Program-made: the position numbers and the translations under genes
Notes under the pieces: model-generated
The model's database searches: none
Told to the model about the DNA's origin: nothing
What the model saw: only the letters and a program-made list of their open reading frames with translations
Origin: Variovorax sp. Root411
GTDB taxonomy: Bacteria; Pseudomonadota; Gammaproteobacteria; Burkholderiales; Burkholderiaceae_C
Reading direction: 5' to 3'
DNA length: 64,000 nt
Assembly: GCF_001425205.1 (NCBI RefSeq)
Contig: NZ_LMDW01000018.1
Coordinates: 155,372 to 219,371, forward strand
Shown: one piece after another, positions 24,911 to 35,522 of the stretch
How the letters are laid out: each line of letters begins with the position of its first letter
How positions within the stretch are numbered: the first letter of the stretch is position 1

Positions 24911-25681
24911 TCACGGCGCGCTTGCTTTGGCGGCGATCGGGGCTGCTGCCTTGATCTCGCTTCTTAGTTCGGTGCCACCGCGCTCCAATGCACGGGCAGC
25001 TCGCATCTGAACGTCATAGATCGCGATATGGGTTGGCGAGCTTGTGATGAGAAAGCCTTTTGCCACAACGTCACTGCCTTTGCGCAGTTCCATGCAGCGC
25101 ATCCGAACGTCTGCATCGCACCCCTTCTGAAATTTCACCAGCTCCCGTCTTGCCGCCTCTTGTCCCGCCGTCTCTGCAGATGCGGCTGGACCGGCCATGA
25201 GAAGAATGAGAACGGCAATCGGGAGCTGCAGCGCGAGAACGACAATTGCCGAGACCATGAAACTTTGCAAAAGATCGCCTGGCCATTTGAACATCCACGC
25301 TGGTGGCTTCGGCACGGAGGTGTTTGCGAATTTCCGGTCCATCCATTGGCGCGCAAACAGCAGCGCGGCTAGCAGCAAGACAACAGCAATCGCGATACGC
25401 GAGCCCCCGCTCCAGATTGTTGTCTGAATCTTGGCAAGTCGATCAATCAAAGCATAGAAGCCCTCGATGAAGGTCGCCTCCGTTGATAGCGGGAACAAGC
25501 CGGAGTCGAGTCCCCATTCGTATACATAGTTCCGGTGACTGATTGAACCGGAGAGATGCACGAGATATCCGCCTACTGCTGTACCAATCGCGGCGGCGGC
25601 TTTGAGAATTCCGGACCATGGAATCGATTTTGGTTCTTGGCTCGCTGGCTTGACGGGTTCTTTTTCTGCTTCGGCGCTCAT
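24911..25681 (-). CDS. Membrane protein of unknown function (256 aa)
   Basis: Starts at the ATG at 25681 with GAGGAGG four bases upstream; the longer frame runs through tandem repeats and is not coding. Three hydrophobic segments are visible: around ILKAAAAIGTAVGGYLVHL, RIAIAVVLLLAALLFA and SFMVSAIVVLALQLPIAVLILLMAG. A C-terminal soluble part with two cysteines (GCDADVRMRCMELRKG) ends in ATHIAIYDVQ-like strands. No enzyme motif is seen. It lies alone between IS21 debris and the CDI locus, on the opposite strand to both neighbours. Confidence 0.72.
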   Translation of the reverse strand: MSAEAEKEPVKPASQEPKSIPWSGILKAAAAIGTAVGGYLVHLSGSISHRNYVYEWGLDSGLFPLSTEATFIEGFYALIDRLAKIQTTIWSGGSRIAIAVVLLLAALLFARQWMDRKFANTSVPKPPAWMFKWPGDLLQSFMVSAIVVLALQLPIAVLILLMAGPAASAETAGQEAARRELVKFQKGCDADVRMRCMELRKGSDVVAKGFLITSSPTHIAIYDVQMRAARALERGGTELRSEIKAAAPIAAKASAP

Positions 25682-25872
25682 AGACCTCCTCTGAAAATTC
25701 GCATGCAATATCGCCGTCGCATGGTAATTGCCTTGCATGGGCGAGAGCACCGTCACAGCGTCCAAGAAGTGCGAGCGATAGTGCAGCCCCCTGCAGGTGT
25801 TCTGTCGAAGCGAAGCGATGTCCGGCGATGGCGTTGCGCTTGACAACTCCTTGAAGTTGGGTCGAGCCTTCC

Positions 25873-25925
25873 CCTGCATCCCTGCATCCCTGCATCCCTG
25901 CATCCGTGCATCCGTGCATCCGTGC
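25873..25925. repeat. 8-bp tandem repeat (CCTGCATC x4, CGTGCATC x2, partial unit)
   Basis: Four CCTGCATC units are followed by two CGTGCATC units and CGTGC, without interruption. An 8-bp unit shifts reading frame on slippage. It lies about 190 bp upstream of the membrane-protein start, so any effect would be on expression, not on the protein. Confidence 0.9.
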
Positions 25926-26152
25926 GGGTTGCAGCGCACCCGCCAATCGTTTTCATATGCCCGTGTCCATGCATGCAGCCCTTTACCGAGGCTCGCCGAG
26001 CTGGTCCGCTCTCGCGGCATTCGATACCGGCTTTACCGCTACAGAGGGAGGAGCACCATGAGCGAACGGGTCGCAAGCTTGTCCTGATCATGCATGGGCG
26101 GCGACTCGGTCGCTGAGAGGCGCGAATCGACGCGCCAATCCTTTTTTACGCA

Positions 26153-26521
26153 GTGCACAAACTGCCAAAACCCGTCGAGACTCGCACGCTGCCAAATGCG
26201 TTGTTGCTGCGCACCGCCCATGAATTGAGGACAGCGAGCATTTCAACGGCCAAGGTTCTCCGAGAGCTGCGCCGACTAAAGCGCGAGCCGCCCAAGGAGG
26301 CTTCTTCTGCGGGCTTCGCGTTTCATGGTGCCGCGCAAGCCCTCTCGGACAAGCGCTCGATATTGTTCTTCGGTGCCGAGGCGATCAAACAGCGCCACTC
26401 GAATGTCAATGAATACCTAAGTATTGACGCGAGAATTCGTGAGATTTGCCGGCTCTCCATTCGTGATTTTCTGCGCAGGCTGACACGCTTCCGCCGTTCG
26501 TTTAAGCCTTTAGACCCCTGA
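26153..26521 (+). CDS. Doubtful ORF upstream of cdiA (122 aa)
   Basis: The frame begins with GTG and has no clear ribosome-binding site. The product is basic, with KVLRELRRLKREPPKEA and a C-terminal RDFLRRLTRFRRSFKP. No motif or family is recognised. It could be a short DNA-binding protein or chance; the space before cdiA would otherwise be empty. Confidence 0.25.
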   Translation: MHKLPKPVETRTLPNALLLRTAHELRTASISTAKVLRELRRLKREPPKEASSAGFAFHGAAQALSDKRSILFFGAEAIKQRHSNVNEYLSIDARIREICRLSIRDFLRRLTRFRRSFKPLDP

Positions 26522-26587
26522 TAATTGAGTTGACGCGTTTTGATACAAACCGTCGCGATTACTCAAAATTCTCAGGGAGTTCGGGCT

Positions 26588-29500
26588 GTGAATCGAAAGC
26601 TTTTCCGCATCGTTTTCAATGCGGCGCGTGGCATGCGCATGGTTGTGGCAGAGACGACCGCAAGCACCGGCAAGGGGTCAAACAAGGCGACGACGGTCGC
26701 CAGTGCCGCAACCTTCGCGCCCATGCTGATCGGTGTTGCGCTGGCCGGAATGCTTGGCGCGACCCCAGTGCACGCCCAGATCGTCGGCGCTCCCAACGTC
26801 CCTGGCAACCTGCGCCCGACCGTGCTGGTTGCTCCGAACGGTGTCCCCTACATCAACGTACAAACGCCCTCGGCCGCAGGCGTTTCTCGCAATGTCTATA
26901 ACCAATTCAATATTGGCACCAACGGCGCGATCCTGAATAACAGCCGGGTGAATGTGCAGTCGCAGCTCGGAGGTTTCATACAGGCCAACCCCAGCTTGGC
27001 CACGGGTTCGGCACGCATCATTCTCAACGAAGTCAACGGCGGCAGTCGGAGCCAACTGCGCGGCTACCTGGAGGTCGCGGGCCAGCGTGCCGAGATCATC
27101 ATCGCCAACCCGGCCGGCATCAGCGTCGACGGCGGCGGTTTCATCAACGCATCCAAGGCAACGCTGACCACCGGCACGGCGCAATTCAACGCCATCGGTG
27201 GTCTTGACAGCTTCCTCGTCAGAGGCGGCAGCGTCACCGTCGACGGTGCGGGCCTCGATGCCAGAACGACCGACTACGCCGCGATCCTCGCACGCGCCGT
27301 GCAGGTCAATGCGGCGATCTACGCCACTGACCTCAAGGTGGTCACGGGCGCGAACACCATCAGTGCCGACCATACCCAGATCACGCCCACGACGGGCACT
27401 GGCGCTGCGCCGACCTTCGCCCTCGACGTTGCCGCGTTGGGCGGAATGTATTCCGGAAAGATCGTGCTCCTGGGCACGGAGCAGGGTCTGGGCGTGCGCA
27501 ATGCCGGCAACATCGGCGCAAGCGCAGGCAGCCTGGTCGTCACGGCATCGGGCCACCTTGAGAACACCGGCACGCTGGAAGGCCAGAGCGTGCAGCTTGC
27601 GAGCACCGGCAGCGACATCGTCAACCAGGGCACGATCCGCCAGACCAGCATGGCGCCGCTCGCGCTGGCGGCCCCCACGATCAGCAACACCAATGGCGGA
27701 TGGATCGGCAGCGAGCCTGTGCCCACTGCGACATCAGGCAGTGACGGCGGCAGCACCGGCACAGGTACAGGCGCTGCCGCAGGCACCGGCTCGAGCGGAT
27801 CGACGGGCACCACGACCTCCACAGGCAGCACAACAACCGTCGGCACTTCTACGCCCGCTGCCGCACCGATCGATCCGGGCAGCATCACCGCCGCAGGCGC
27901 GATCCGCAACGATGGCGGCAAGGTCTACGCAGGCGGCCCGATCACCGTGCAGACCGCGAACCTCGTCAACAACGGCGGAACCCTGAGCGTGGCGAGCATG
28001 GCGCTCAACCAGCCGAGCTTCTCCAACCAGGGCGGGACCATCAATGTCTCCGGGGGCTTCACCGCCAACCTTGGCACCTTCGACAACTCATCCGGAACGC
28101 TGCGCAGCGGCAGCCTCGACATCACCACCTCCGGCAACCTGAACAACCAGGACGGCGTGCTGACCAGCGACAGCAACGCCAATCTCACGGTCGGTGGTTC
28201 GGCCAACAACCTGCGCGGCAACATCTCGGCCGCAGGGGCCCTGACGGCCAACGTGACCGAGGGCACTGTCAACACCTCCGGCACCCTTGCTTCCAACCAG
28301 GGCCTGACGCTCCATGCCGGCTCGCTCGAGAACACGCATGGCAGCATCCAGTCCGCACAGTCCGGCGTGCAACTCGCGGTGACAGGTCAACTGGTCAACG
28401 GCAGCGGCGGCTCCGTCAACGCGGCCACCGACCTGGGGATCAACGCGGCAACGCTCACGAACACAGGCACGCTGCGCGGGGCGAACGATGTCAGCGTCGC
28501 CGTCACTGGTGCTCTCGTCAACGACGGCAACATCACGTCGGGGCGCAACACGACGATCACGGCAGGCAGTATCCAGAGCGGTACGGCGGGCGTCCTGGGC
28601 GCCGGCATCCAGAGCGACGGCACCCTCGCCGCATCTGGGAGTGGGACGGGCGATCTGCGTATCACGTCCACCGGTGCGCTGGCTGCGAACGGCACCAACC
28701 TTGCCGCAGGCACTGCGACGCTGCAAGGCGCGAGCATCGATCTGTCAAACGGCAAGACCAGCGGCGCCAACGTCGCCATCACCGCCACGCAAGGCGATGT
28801 CAACACCAACAAGGCCGTGATCACCACGCCCGGCACGCTGAGCATCACGGCTGCCGGAGCGTTGTCGAATCTCGAAGGCACGCTGGGCTCCAACGGCGGC
28901 ACCACCGTCAATGCCGCCAGCCTCAACAACTCTTCCGGATCGATTGCCGCTGTGACAGGGGATCTGCGCGTCACGACCAGCGGCACAATCAACAACACCT
29001 CGGGCAATCTGCTGGCTGCGGGTGCGGTCGTGCTTGCGAGCAGCGCCCTGACGAACACCGACGGCAAGGTCAGCGGTAGCAGCCTTTCCATCGATACGAA
29101 CAAGGGATCGTTGGACAACACGCGCGGGACCTTGAGCGCAAGCAGCACCGTCGAGGTGAACTCTGGCGAGCTCAAGAACGACGCGGGCTTGATCCAGTCC
29201 GGTGGTGCGATGACCGTCAATACAAACGGCCAGACCCTGAGCAACACCAACGCAGCCGGTTACAGCAACCAGCAGGGCGGCATCGTCAGCGGCGACACCC
29301 TCACGCTGAAGGCCGGCGACCTCAATAACACGGCCGGCTTCATCGGCTCGAAGAATGCGCTGACCGCCACCACCGGCGAGTTTGTCAACGGCAACGCCGG
29401 GTTGGTGCTGAGCCAATCGACGTTGGCCATCAACACCCAGGGCGCCACCTACGACAACCGCGGCGGCCGGACAATGGCGATGGATAGCCTTGGCATCAAT

Positions 29501-32500
29501 GCCGGCAACATCGCCAATGCGGGGGGCCTGATCCGCGCGACGACAGCGGCCACGCTGCACGCCGAGAACCTCGACAACACTGCAACCTCCGGCACCGATC
29601 AGGGCATCGAAGGACTGAGCGTTGCGATCACGACAGTCACCGCTAACAACACATCCGGCGCCATCCGCGCTGATGTGAACGCTACCTTGACCAGCAGCGG
29701 CGAGATCAACAATGGTGCCGGTGGGCTGATCTCCGCAGGCGACACACTCACCATCGCCGATCCCAATACCGCCGCAGCGGCCGCGAAGACCTTGAACGTG
29801 ATCAACGCGGGCACCTTGCTGGCTGGCAGCGCGCTCATCGTGGATGCTGCGTCGCTCACCAGCAGCGACAAGCTGCTCTCCCAGGGCGACATGCATCTTG
29901 CCTTGACGCAGGACGTTGCGATCTCGTCGGGCAGCGAGACCATCGCCAACCACGATCTGAGCCTCGCAACCAACGGCAACATCTCCAACAGCGGCCGGAT
30001 CGCCGCCGGCAATGATCTGTCGCTGTCCGCCACCAACATCGACAACACCGCGACCGGCGACATCCAGGGCACCACCACCCGCCTGAGCGCCACGAACACG
30101 ATCACCAACCGCGGCGTGATCGACGGCGTGGTGACGCGCATCGACGCGGGCACACTGACCAACATCGGCACCGGCCGCATCTACGGCGACCATGTCTCCA
30201 TCGGGGCCGGCACGCTCAACAACCTCGCCGAGACCGTCAACGGCACCACCAGCGCTGCAACGATTGCAGCTCGTCAGCGTCTGGACATCGGCGCCGGCAC
30301 CGTCAACAACCGGGATGGCGCCCTCATCTTCAGCGACGGCAACCTCTTCATCGGTGGTGGCCTCGACATCTCCGGCCGCGCCACCGGCGCGGCCTTCAGC
30401 CTCGACAACCGCGCCGCGACCATCGAGGCGACCGGCAACGTCGACATCAAGGCCACCACGCTGAACAACACCAACGGCGGTGTCACCTGGGCCCTGCAGC
30501 CGGGTGCGACCCAGAACGTGGTCGAGTACGAGGTTCCCGGCAGCAGCACGCGCTACAAGGCCGACGAAGTGCTCATCAGCTTCGGGGGCCTGCAGCAGTT
30601 CCCGGACACCGGCTGGAACGCCTGGAACGCCGCAAGCGCAGCCAACCCCTTGACGGCCGGCAGCGACCCCTATGCCCGGCTGCTAGTGCCCTCGCCCGAC
30701 TACCCGCTGGCCCAGTTCCGCGCGTACTACATGCAGAGCCCGGCCAGCAGCCAGGACCGGAGCTACCAGACCTGCGGCGGCGGCGATGGCACCGCCTGCG
30801 ACACCACCAATGTCGCCGGCGCCTGGTATTCGCGCACCGATCCGATCTGGGCCACCTTCGGAGTCACCGCGCCCGGCGTCGACCTGCCCATGGACTTCAT
30901 CGGCCGGAAGTACCCGGACATGACCGTGGGCCAGCAGGGCGTCATGGTCCTTGACGCGACCAACCACGATCAGTGGGTCCCCTTCGACCACACGATCACC
31001 CAGGCCGAGTACGACCAGTGGCAGGACTACCGCCAGGCCCACGCGGCCCTGGACAAGGCCACGCTGAAGTTCATCCACACGATCACGGGCTACACCTCAC
31101 TCACGACCACCGAGTACGAGCCCGGGCGCATGGCGTCGACCTACGACGCCTATGTCTACACCGTCACGTCGTCCACACCGGTGCTGCAGAGCTCCGCGCC
31201 GGGCAAGATCATCGCGGGCGGCGCGATGAACATCGCCGTGGGCAGCGGCGTCAACGACATGAGCCAGATCCTGGCCGGCGGCGCCCTGACGGTCACGGGC
31301 GGCACGATCCTCAACAAGGGGTTGACCATCGACGCCCCCACCGTGCAGACCGGCACGGTATCTCACAGCTTCGTCGAGGCACACTCGGGCGACGATGTGC
31401 GGGTCTACCAGATTGCGCCGTACAACCTGACGACCAATTCCACGGTCACACTGGCCGCGGCACGCCAGGAGGGTCATGTCGCCGTTGCAGGCAGCACGCC
31501 AGGCCTGGGTTCGCTGGCTGTCGGTCAGACCGGGACGGGTGCGCAGGCGGCAGGCTCGATCGCTGCGGGCAGCCGCGTCAACCCCATCATCGAGGTGTCG
31601 GCGACCAGCGGGCCTGGCGGAACCACCGGCGTCGCCGGAGCCACTGTCGTGCGCACCAGCGTGCCCAACGTCGCGATTCCCAGTGCGAGCCTGTTCAGGA
31701 CGCTGGCCAATCCTTCGAGCCACTACCTGATCGAGACCGATCCCCGGTTCGCGAACTACCGCAGCTGGCTGTCCAGCGACTACCTGCTGAACAACCTCGG
31801 CCTCGACCCGAACACCACGCTCAAGCGGCTGGGAGACGGCTTCTACGAGGAACGCCTGATCCGCGAGCAGGTGGCCCAGTTGACCGGCTACCGCTACCTG
31901 GATGGCTTCAGCAGCGACGACGCGCAGTACACGGCCCTCATGAATGCCGGCACGGCCTTCGCGCAGCAGTACGGGCTGCGCGTGGGCGTGGCACTGACGG
32001 CCGCGCAGATGGCACAGCTCACGAGCGACATCGTCTGGCTGGTCGAGCAGACGGTGACCTTGCCCGACGGCAGCACCCAGCGCGTGCTGGCGCCGCAGGT
32101 CTACGTGCGCGTGAAGCCCGGCGACATCGACGGCTCCGGCGCGCTGATGTCCGGCGCCAGCGTGGACATGCGCGTCACGGGCGACCTGACGAACTCGGGG
32201 GGCACGATCGCCGGGCGCCATGCCGTGGCGCTCTCGGCGGACAACATCAACAACCTCGCGGGCCGCATCACCGGCGAGGACGTGACGCTGAATGCCCGAA
32301 CCGACATCAACGTCATCGGCGCCGTGGTCGATGCCAGCAAGAGCCTGACGGCCATCGCGGGGCGCGACGTCAATGTGGTGACGACCACCCGCGACTCGAA
32401 GAGCGACACGGGTCCGCTGGCGCGATCGGACGCCTCCAGCGGCGTGAACCTCAGCGCCACGACGCTGGACCGTGTGGCGGGCTTGTATGTCACGAACCCG

Positions 32501-35275
32501 GGTGGAAGCCTGACCATCGTGGCCAAGCGCGACGCCAATCTGATCGGCGCCGAGGTCAAGAGCGCGGGTGATGCAACGGTCGTTGCAGGACGCGACGTGA
32601 ATCTCGGCACCGTGACGACAGGCCGCACGGATGACATTCGTTGGAGTTCCAACAACACGCGCAAGGACGAGACGAGCAAGGAGATCGGGACCACGATCAG
32701 CGCCGCGGGCAATGCCAGTGTCGGCGCTGGGCGCAACCTCACGGGGATCGCCGCCACCTTGAACGCAGGCGAGACCCTCACGCTCAGTGCGGGCGACAAG
32801 CTCACCCTGGCCGCGAGCGAGAACTCGACTTCGGCCACCTCGAAGGACGCGCAGAAGGACGGTCTGAGCCATTCCAGCGCGAATGTCGACAGCCAGGAGA
32901 CCACGCTGGCGCGCACCACGCTCACGGGCAAGGACATCCAGCTCAAGAGCGGCGGGGACATGACGCTCAGCGCCATCGAGGCCAATGCGCAGAACCTCGG
33001 CATCGACGCCGGCGGCAAGCTCAATCTGCTCACGCAGAAGACGACCAGTGCCTTCAGCGGCTCGGAAACCGATGGCGATGGCGCCTGGGTCTCGGCCAAG
33101 AGCGGGGGGCACAAAGACGAGACCAGCCAGTACAACCTGTTCAACGTCCAGAACCTGAACATCAAGGCGAACGGCGGAGTCACGGTGCAACTGGGGCAGA
33201 ACGCGAGCCTCACGGACCTGGCCAAGCAGCCTGGCATGGCCTGGGTGAACCAACTGGCGAACGATCCGGCCTTCGCGAACAGCGTCGAGTGGCAGCGGGT
33301 GCAGGAGGAGCACAAGAAGTGGGCTCAGAGCCAGACCAGTCTGGGGCCGGTGGCGGCCATCGTGGTCAGCGTCGTGGTGGGGATGGTGGCGGGTCCTGTG
33401 GCCGCCCAGGCAGGAGCTGCTGCCGGCGGTTCGGCGGCAGTGGCGGCGGGAGAGGGCGTGGCGCTGTCGGGCGGGGGCGCCTTCCTCACGGGCACCGGCC
33501 TCACCATCTCCGCGGGTGTGAGCGCCGCAGTGCAAGCGGGCGTCACCGCCCTGGCCACTCAGGCGACGGTGAGCTTCATCAACAACGACGGCGACATCGG
33601 CAAGGTGCTCAATGAGCTGGGCAGCAGCCAGGGCGTCAAGAGCATCGCCACCGCCATGGTCACGGCAGGTGTGCTCCAGGGTTTGAGTAGTACGCTACCT
33701 GAAAACATCGCGAACGCGACCAACGGCTCGGCGAAGTTCACCGATCAGTTGCAACGCCAACTCATCGACGGGGCGGCCAGCGCTATGGTGCGCAGCGCGA
33801 TCAATGGGACCAGTCTCGAAGATGAACTGAGTCATAGCCTGACCAACGCGCTGTGGAACACCGTGGCGGCGCAAGGGGCCAATGCCATCGGCGATCTGAC
33901 ACAAGGCCCAGATGCGAAATTCAACGGCCTTGTCAACAAGATCGCGCACGCCATCGCAGGATGCGCAGTGGGTGCGGGCCGTGCGAACAGCAGCAGCGGC
34001 TGCGCTGCCGGTGCCCTAGGCGCGGTCGTCGGTGAACTGACTGCCGAAATGGCTGGGCGTCAAGACAACACGGTCCAGATGGCCCAGCTGATGGCGGTCC
34101 TTGCGGTGGCCGTTGCGGGAGGCGACGAGCGCCAGCTCAACATTGCCATGAGCGCGGGAGCCAACGCGGCAGCAAACAACTACTTGAATCACGATCAGTG
34201 GGCTGATTTTGCGAAGGCGCTGAAAGCCTGCGATAAGGACCCGCTGTGTGAGGCCGAGAGTCGCGCGAAGTACGCCGATCTTGGCAAGAAGCAAGACGCT
34301 GCTCTAGCGGTGTGCGACAGGGTAGGAAACTGCGACGCCCTAAAGAAGGAAGTGGCGGCCGGGCGCGCCTACCAGATTGAACTTGTGAAGAATGGGCAAC
34401 TGCCAGACAGTTATCTGGGCGCATTCGACTTGCAGCAGTTGGGTTTGAAGCTGGCCAATCAGCCGGCTTACCGCGAGCAGGTCGGCAAGTCTGTGGTGGC
34501 GCAGATGATGTGTCAGTTGAGCCCGAAGCAATGCGACGTCGAGTCCGCCAAGATGGCTGTTGCGTTGGGCGTTGCGATGGCGGGTGGACCTGCAGCTGCT
34601 TACTTGCTCAGCAGCCTGCCCACCATCGCTGCCGCAGCGAAGATGTCGATTGCGGCGTGCAGTGCAAATCCGAGACTTTGTGCGAACGAGGCTGGGTTGG
34701 TTGTGTCTGATCTGCTTGCTGGCGAAGCCTTGGGCGGTGCCAGTATCGCGGGCGGTGCGCAGGTCGCGAGAGCGCTAAGCAAGGTGGAAGCGGAAGCTGA
34801 AGCGGCGCGGATCATTGCACAGCGCGAGGCAACGCTCAAGCTGCCGAATCCTGTAGATGGCACTGCAGCAGCAGATGCTGGGTCTGTTAGGAATGTCAAT
34901 CCAACGGGTTCAATGCAAAATTGCACGAATTGCGCCTATGTAGTTGACAACCAATTGGCGACAGGGGCTTCCGCAAGTGCATTGCCACGAAGTGAGCCTT
35001 TGTCTTATTCTCAGTTGAACTCCCTGTACAACACAAAATTTAGTAGTTGGACAGATCAAGCTTCTATCGAGAAAACTCTTTTGGCGGGAGGAAATGGGAC
35101 GCGAGCCGTTGTGTATGGAATGGACGCTGATCATTTAACCGCGCACGTATGGAATGCCGTTGTCCAGAATGGGAAAATTAACTATATTGACGGACAGACA
35201 GGGGCGGGAGGAATCGGGAATTTTGCAAACTTTCCTCACCTCACCTTTGGCATCACTTCAAAAGGAGGCAATTGA
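26588..35275 (+). CDS. cdiA: CdiA/BcpA-type filamentous hemagglutinin toxin with papain-fold tip
   Basis: A 2895-aa TpsA exoprotein. The GTG at 26588 follows CAGGGAG and gives the extended signal peptide signature MNRKLFRIVFNAARGM; the signal sequence ends near residue 63 (ATPVHA). The TPS secretion domain follows (VYNQFNIGTNGAILNNS, ANPAGISVDGGGF). A Ser/Thr/Gly linker lies at about 378-425, then long hemagglutinin repeats rich in NN and G. A DUF637-like pretoxin region spans about 2240-2527. AANNYL near 2528 is in the place of VENN. The tip (about 2775-2895) has NCTNC, AHVWN and YIDGQTG, matching papain-fold Tox-PL. CdiB at 35694 would export it; the next gene should give immunity. Confidence 0.9.
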   Translation: MNRKLFRIVFNAARGMRMVVAETTASTGKGSNKATTVASAATFAPMLIGVALAGMLGATPVHAQIVGAPNVPGNLRPTVLVAPNGVPYINVQTPSAAGVSRNVYNQFNIGTNGAILNNSRVNVQSQLGGFIQANPSLATGSARIILNEVNGGSRSQLRGYLEVAGQRAEIIIANPAGISVDGGGFINASKATLTTGTAQFNAIGGLDSFLVRGGSVTVDGAGLDARTTDYAAILARAVQVNAAIYATDLKVVTGANTISADHTQITPTTGTGAAPTFALDVAALGGMYSGKIVLLGTEQGLGVRNAGNIGASAGSLVVTASGHLENTGTLEGQSVQLASTGSDIVNQGTIRQTSMAPLALAAPTISNTNGGWIGSEPVPTATSGSDGGSTGTGTGAAAGTGSSGSTGTTTSTGSTTTVGTSTPAAAPIDPGSITAAGAIRNDGGKVYAGGPITVQTANLVNNGGTLSVASMALNQPSFSNQGGTINVSGGFTANLGTFDNSSGTLRSGSLDITTSGNLNNQDGVLTSDSNANLTVGGSANNLRGNISAAGALTANVTEGTVNTSGTLASNQGLTLHAGSLENTHGSIQSAQSGVQLAVTGQLVNGSGGSVNAATDLGINAATLTNTGTLRGANDVSVAVTGALVNDGNITSGRNTTITAGSIQSGTAGVLGAGIQSDGTLAASGSGTGDLRITSTGALAANGTNLAAGTATLQGASIDLSNGKTSGANVAITATQGDVNTNKAVITTPGTLSITAAGALSNLEGTLGSNGGTTVNAASLNNSSGSIAAVTGDLRVTTSGTINNTSGNLLAAGAVVLASSALTNTDGKVSGSSLSIDTNKGSLDNTRGTLSASSTVEVNSGELKNDAGLIQSGGAMTVNTNGQTLSNTNAAGYSNQQGGIVSGDTLTLKAGDLNNTAGFIGSKNALTATTGEFVNGNAGLVLSQSTLAINTQGATYDNRGGRTMAMDSLGINAGNIANAGGLIRATTAATLHAENLDNTATSGTDQGIEGLSVAITTVTANNTSGAIRADVNATLTSSGEINNGAGGLISAGDTLTIADPNTAAAAAKTLNVINAGTLLAGSALIVDAASLTSSDKLLSQGDMHLALTQDVAISSGSETIANHDLSLATNGNISNSGRIAAGNDLSLSATNIDNTATGDIQGTTTRLSATNTITNRGVIDGVVTRIDAGTLTNIGTGRIYGDHVSIGAGTLNNLAETVNGTTSAATIAARQRLDIGAGTVNNRDGALIFSDGNLFIGGGLDISGRATGAAFSLDNRAATIEATGNVDIKATTLNNTNGGVTWALQPGATQNVVEYEVPGSSTRYKADEVLISFGGLQQFPDTGWNAWNAASAANPLTAGSDPYARLLVPSPDYPLAQFRAYYMQSPASSQDRSYQTCGGGDGTACDTTNVAGAWYSRTDPIWATFGVTAPGVDLPMDFIGRKYPDMTVGQQGVMVLDATNHDQWVPFDHTITQAEYDQWQDYRQAHAALDKATLKFIHTITGYTSLTTTEYEPGRMASTYDAYVYTVTSSTPVLQSSAPGKIIAGGAMNIAVGSGVNDMSQILAGGALTVTGGTILNKGLTIDAPTVQTGTVSHSFVEAHSGDDVRVYQIAPYNLTTNSTVTLAAARQEGHVAVAGSTPGLGSLAVGQTGTGAQAAGSIAAGSRVNPIIEVSATSGPGGTTGVAGATVVRTSVPNVAIPSASLFRTLANPSSHYLIETDPRFANYRSWLSSDYLLNNLGLDPNTTLKRLGDGFYEERLIREQVAQLTGYRYLDGFSSDDAQYTALMNAGTAFAQQYGLRVGVALTAAQMAQLTSDIVWLVEQTVTLPDGSTQRVLAPQVYVRVKPGDIDGSGALMSGASVDMRVTGDLTNSGGTIAGRHAVALSADNINNLAGRITGEDVTLNARTDINVIGAVVDASKSLTAIAGRDVNVVTTTRDSKSDTGPLARSDASSGVNLSATTLDRVAGLYVTNPGGSLTIVAKRDANLIGAEVKSAGDATVVAGRDVNLGTVTTGRTDDIRWSSNNTRKDETSKEIGTTISAAGNASVGAGRNLTGIAATLNAGETLTLSAGDKLTLAASENSTSATSKDAQKDGLSHSSANVDSQETTLARTTLTGKDIQLKSGGDMTLSAIEANAQNLGIDAGGKLNLLTQKTTSAFSGSETDGDGAWVSAKSGGHKDETSQYNLFNVQNLNIKANGGVTVQLGQNASLTDLAKQPGMAWVNQLANDPAFANSVEWQRVQEEHKKWAQSQTSLGPVAAIVVSVVVGMVAGPVAAQAGAAAGGSAAVAAGEGVALSGGGAFLTGTGLTISAGVSAAVQAGVTALATQATVSFINNDGDIGKVLNELGSSQGVKSIATAMVTAGVLQGLSSTLPENIANATNGSAKFTDQLQRQLIDGAASAMVRSAINGTSLEDELSHSLTNALWNTVAAQGANAIGDLTQGPDAKFNGLVNKIAHAIAGCAVGAGRANSSSGCAAGALGAVVGELTAEMAGRQDNTVQMAQLMAVLAVAVAGGDERQLNIAMSAGANAAANNYLNHDQWADFAKALKACDKDPLCEAESRAKYADLGKKQDAALAVCDRVGNCDALKKEVAAGRAYQIELVKNGQLPDSYLGAFDLQQLGLKLANQPAYREQVGKSVVAQMMCQLSPKQCDVESAKMAVALGVAMAGGPAAAYLLSSLPTIAAAAKMSIAACSANPRLCANEAGLVVSDLLAGEALGGASIAGGAQVARALSKVEAEAEAARIIAQREATLKLPNPVDGTAAADAGSVRNVNPTGSMQNCTNCAYVVDNQLATGASASALPRSEPLSYSQLNSLYNTKFSSWTDQASIEKTLLAGGNGTRAVVYGMDADHLTAHVWNAVVQNGKINYIDGQTGAGGIGNFANFPHLTFGITSKGGN

Positions 35276-35276
35276 A

Positions 35277-35522
35277 ATGGAATTATCGAATGCACGTGCA
35301 TTGGCAGCCCAGTACATTAAATCAAACATGGCAGCCCCGGAAGGAGATGAGTATGCAATAGTTGATTCGGCGATTAAAGAAACCGAACTGGGGTGGTATT
35401 TCCCATATCAAACAGTGCGTTTTTTAAATACGAGGGATTTGAATTACTCGGTTGTGGGAAATTGGCCTATTTTTGTGACGAAATTGGGTCAAGTGCATGG
35501 ACCCAAACGACCAGAAGTCTGA
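35277..35522 (+). CDS. cdiI: Imm35-like immunity protein for the CDI toxin
   Basis: An 81-aa protein whose ATG lies one base after the cdiA stop, with AAAGGAGG at good spacing. The pattern IVDSAIKETELGWYFPYQT, an RFLNTRDL segment, GNWPIFV and a C-terminal GQVHGPKRP fits the YrhB/Imm35 family, found beside papain-fold toxins in polymorphic toxin loci. It should bind and block the toxin tip of cdiA. Base composition is AT-rich like the toxin tip and unlike the rest of cdiA, as expected for an exchangeable toxin-immunity unit. Confidence 0.8.
   Translation: MELSNARALAAQYIKSNMAAPEGDEYAIVDSAIKETELGWYFPYQTVRFLNTRDLNYSVVGNWPIFVTKLGQVHGPKRPEV

Larger units (their letters stand above)
25682..26587. 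other. Leader region between membrane protein and cdiA, no confident gene
   Basis: About 900 bp. It holds the upstream region of the leftward membrane-protein gene, an 8-bp tandem repeat (25873-25925), one doubtful rightward frame (26153-26521) and an imperfect palindrome around 26405-26428 (GTCAAT then AATAC, CTAA, GTATTGAC). The promoter of the CDI operon should lie in its right part. Nothing else was recognised. Confidence 0.6.

Noticed and set aside
25873..25925. CRISPR-like or iteron array upstream of the membrane protein
   Set aside because: The 8-bp units are contiguous without spacers, so this is a simple tandem repeat; no replication gene is adjacent.
26678..27556. Leftward gene opposite the start of cdiA
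   Set aside because: It lies fully antisense to the secretion domain and has no family features.
31097..33535. Leftward open frame (812 codons) inside cdiA
   Set aside because: Antisense to the hemagglutinin repeats; no start site or domain, and a product rich in histidine, arginine and glycine.
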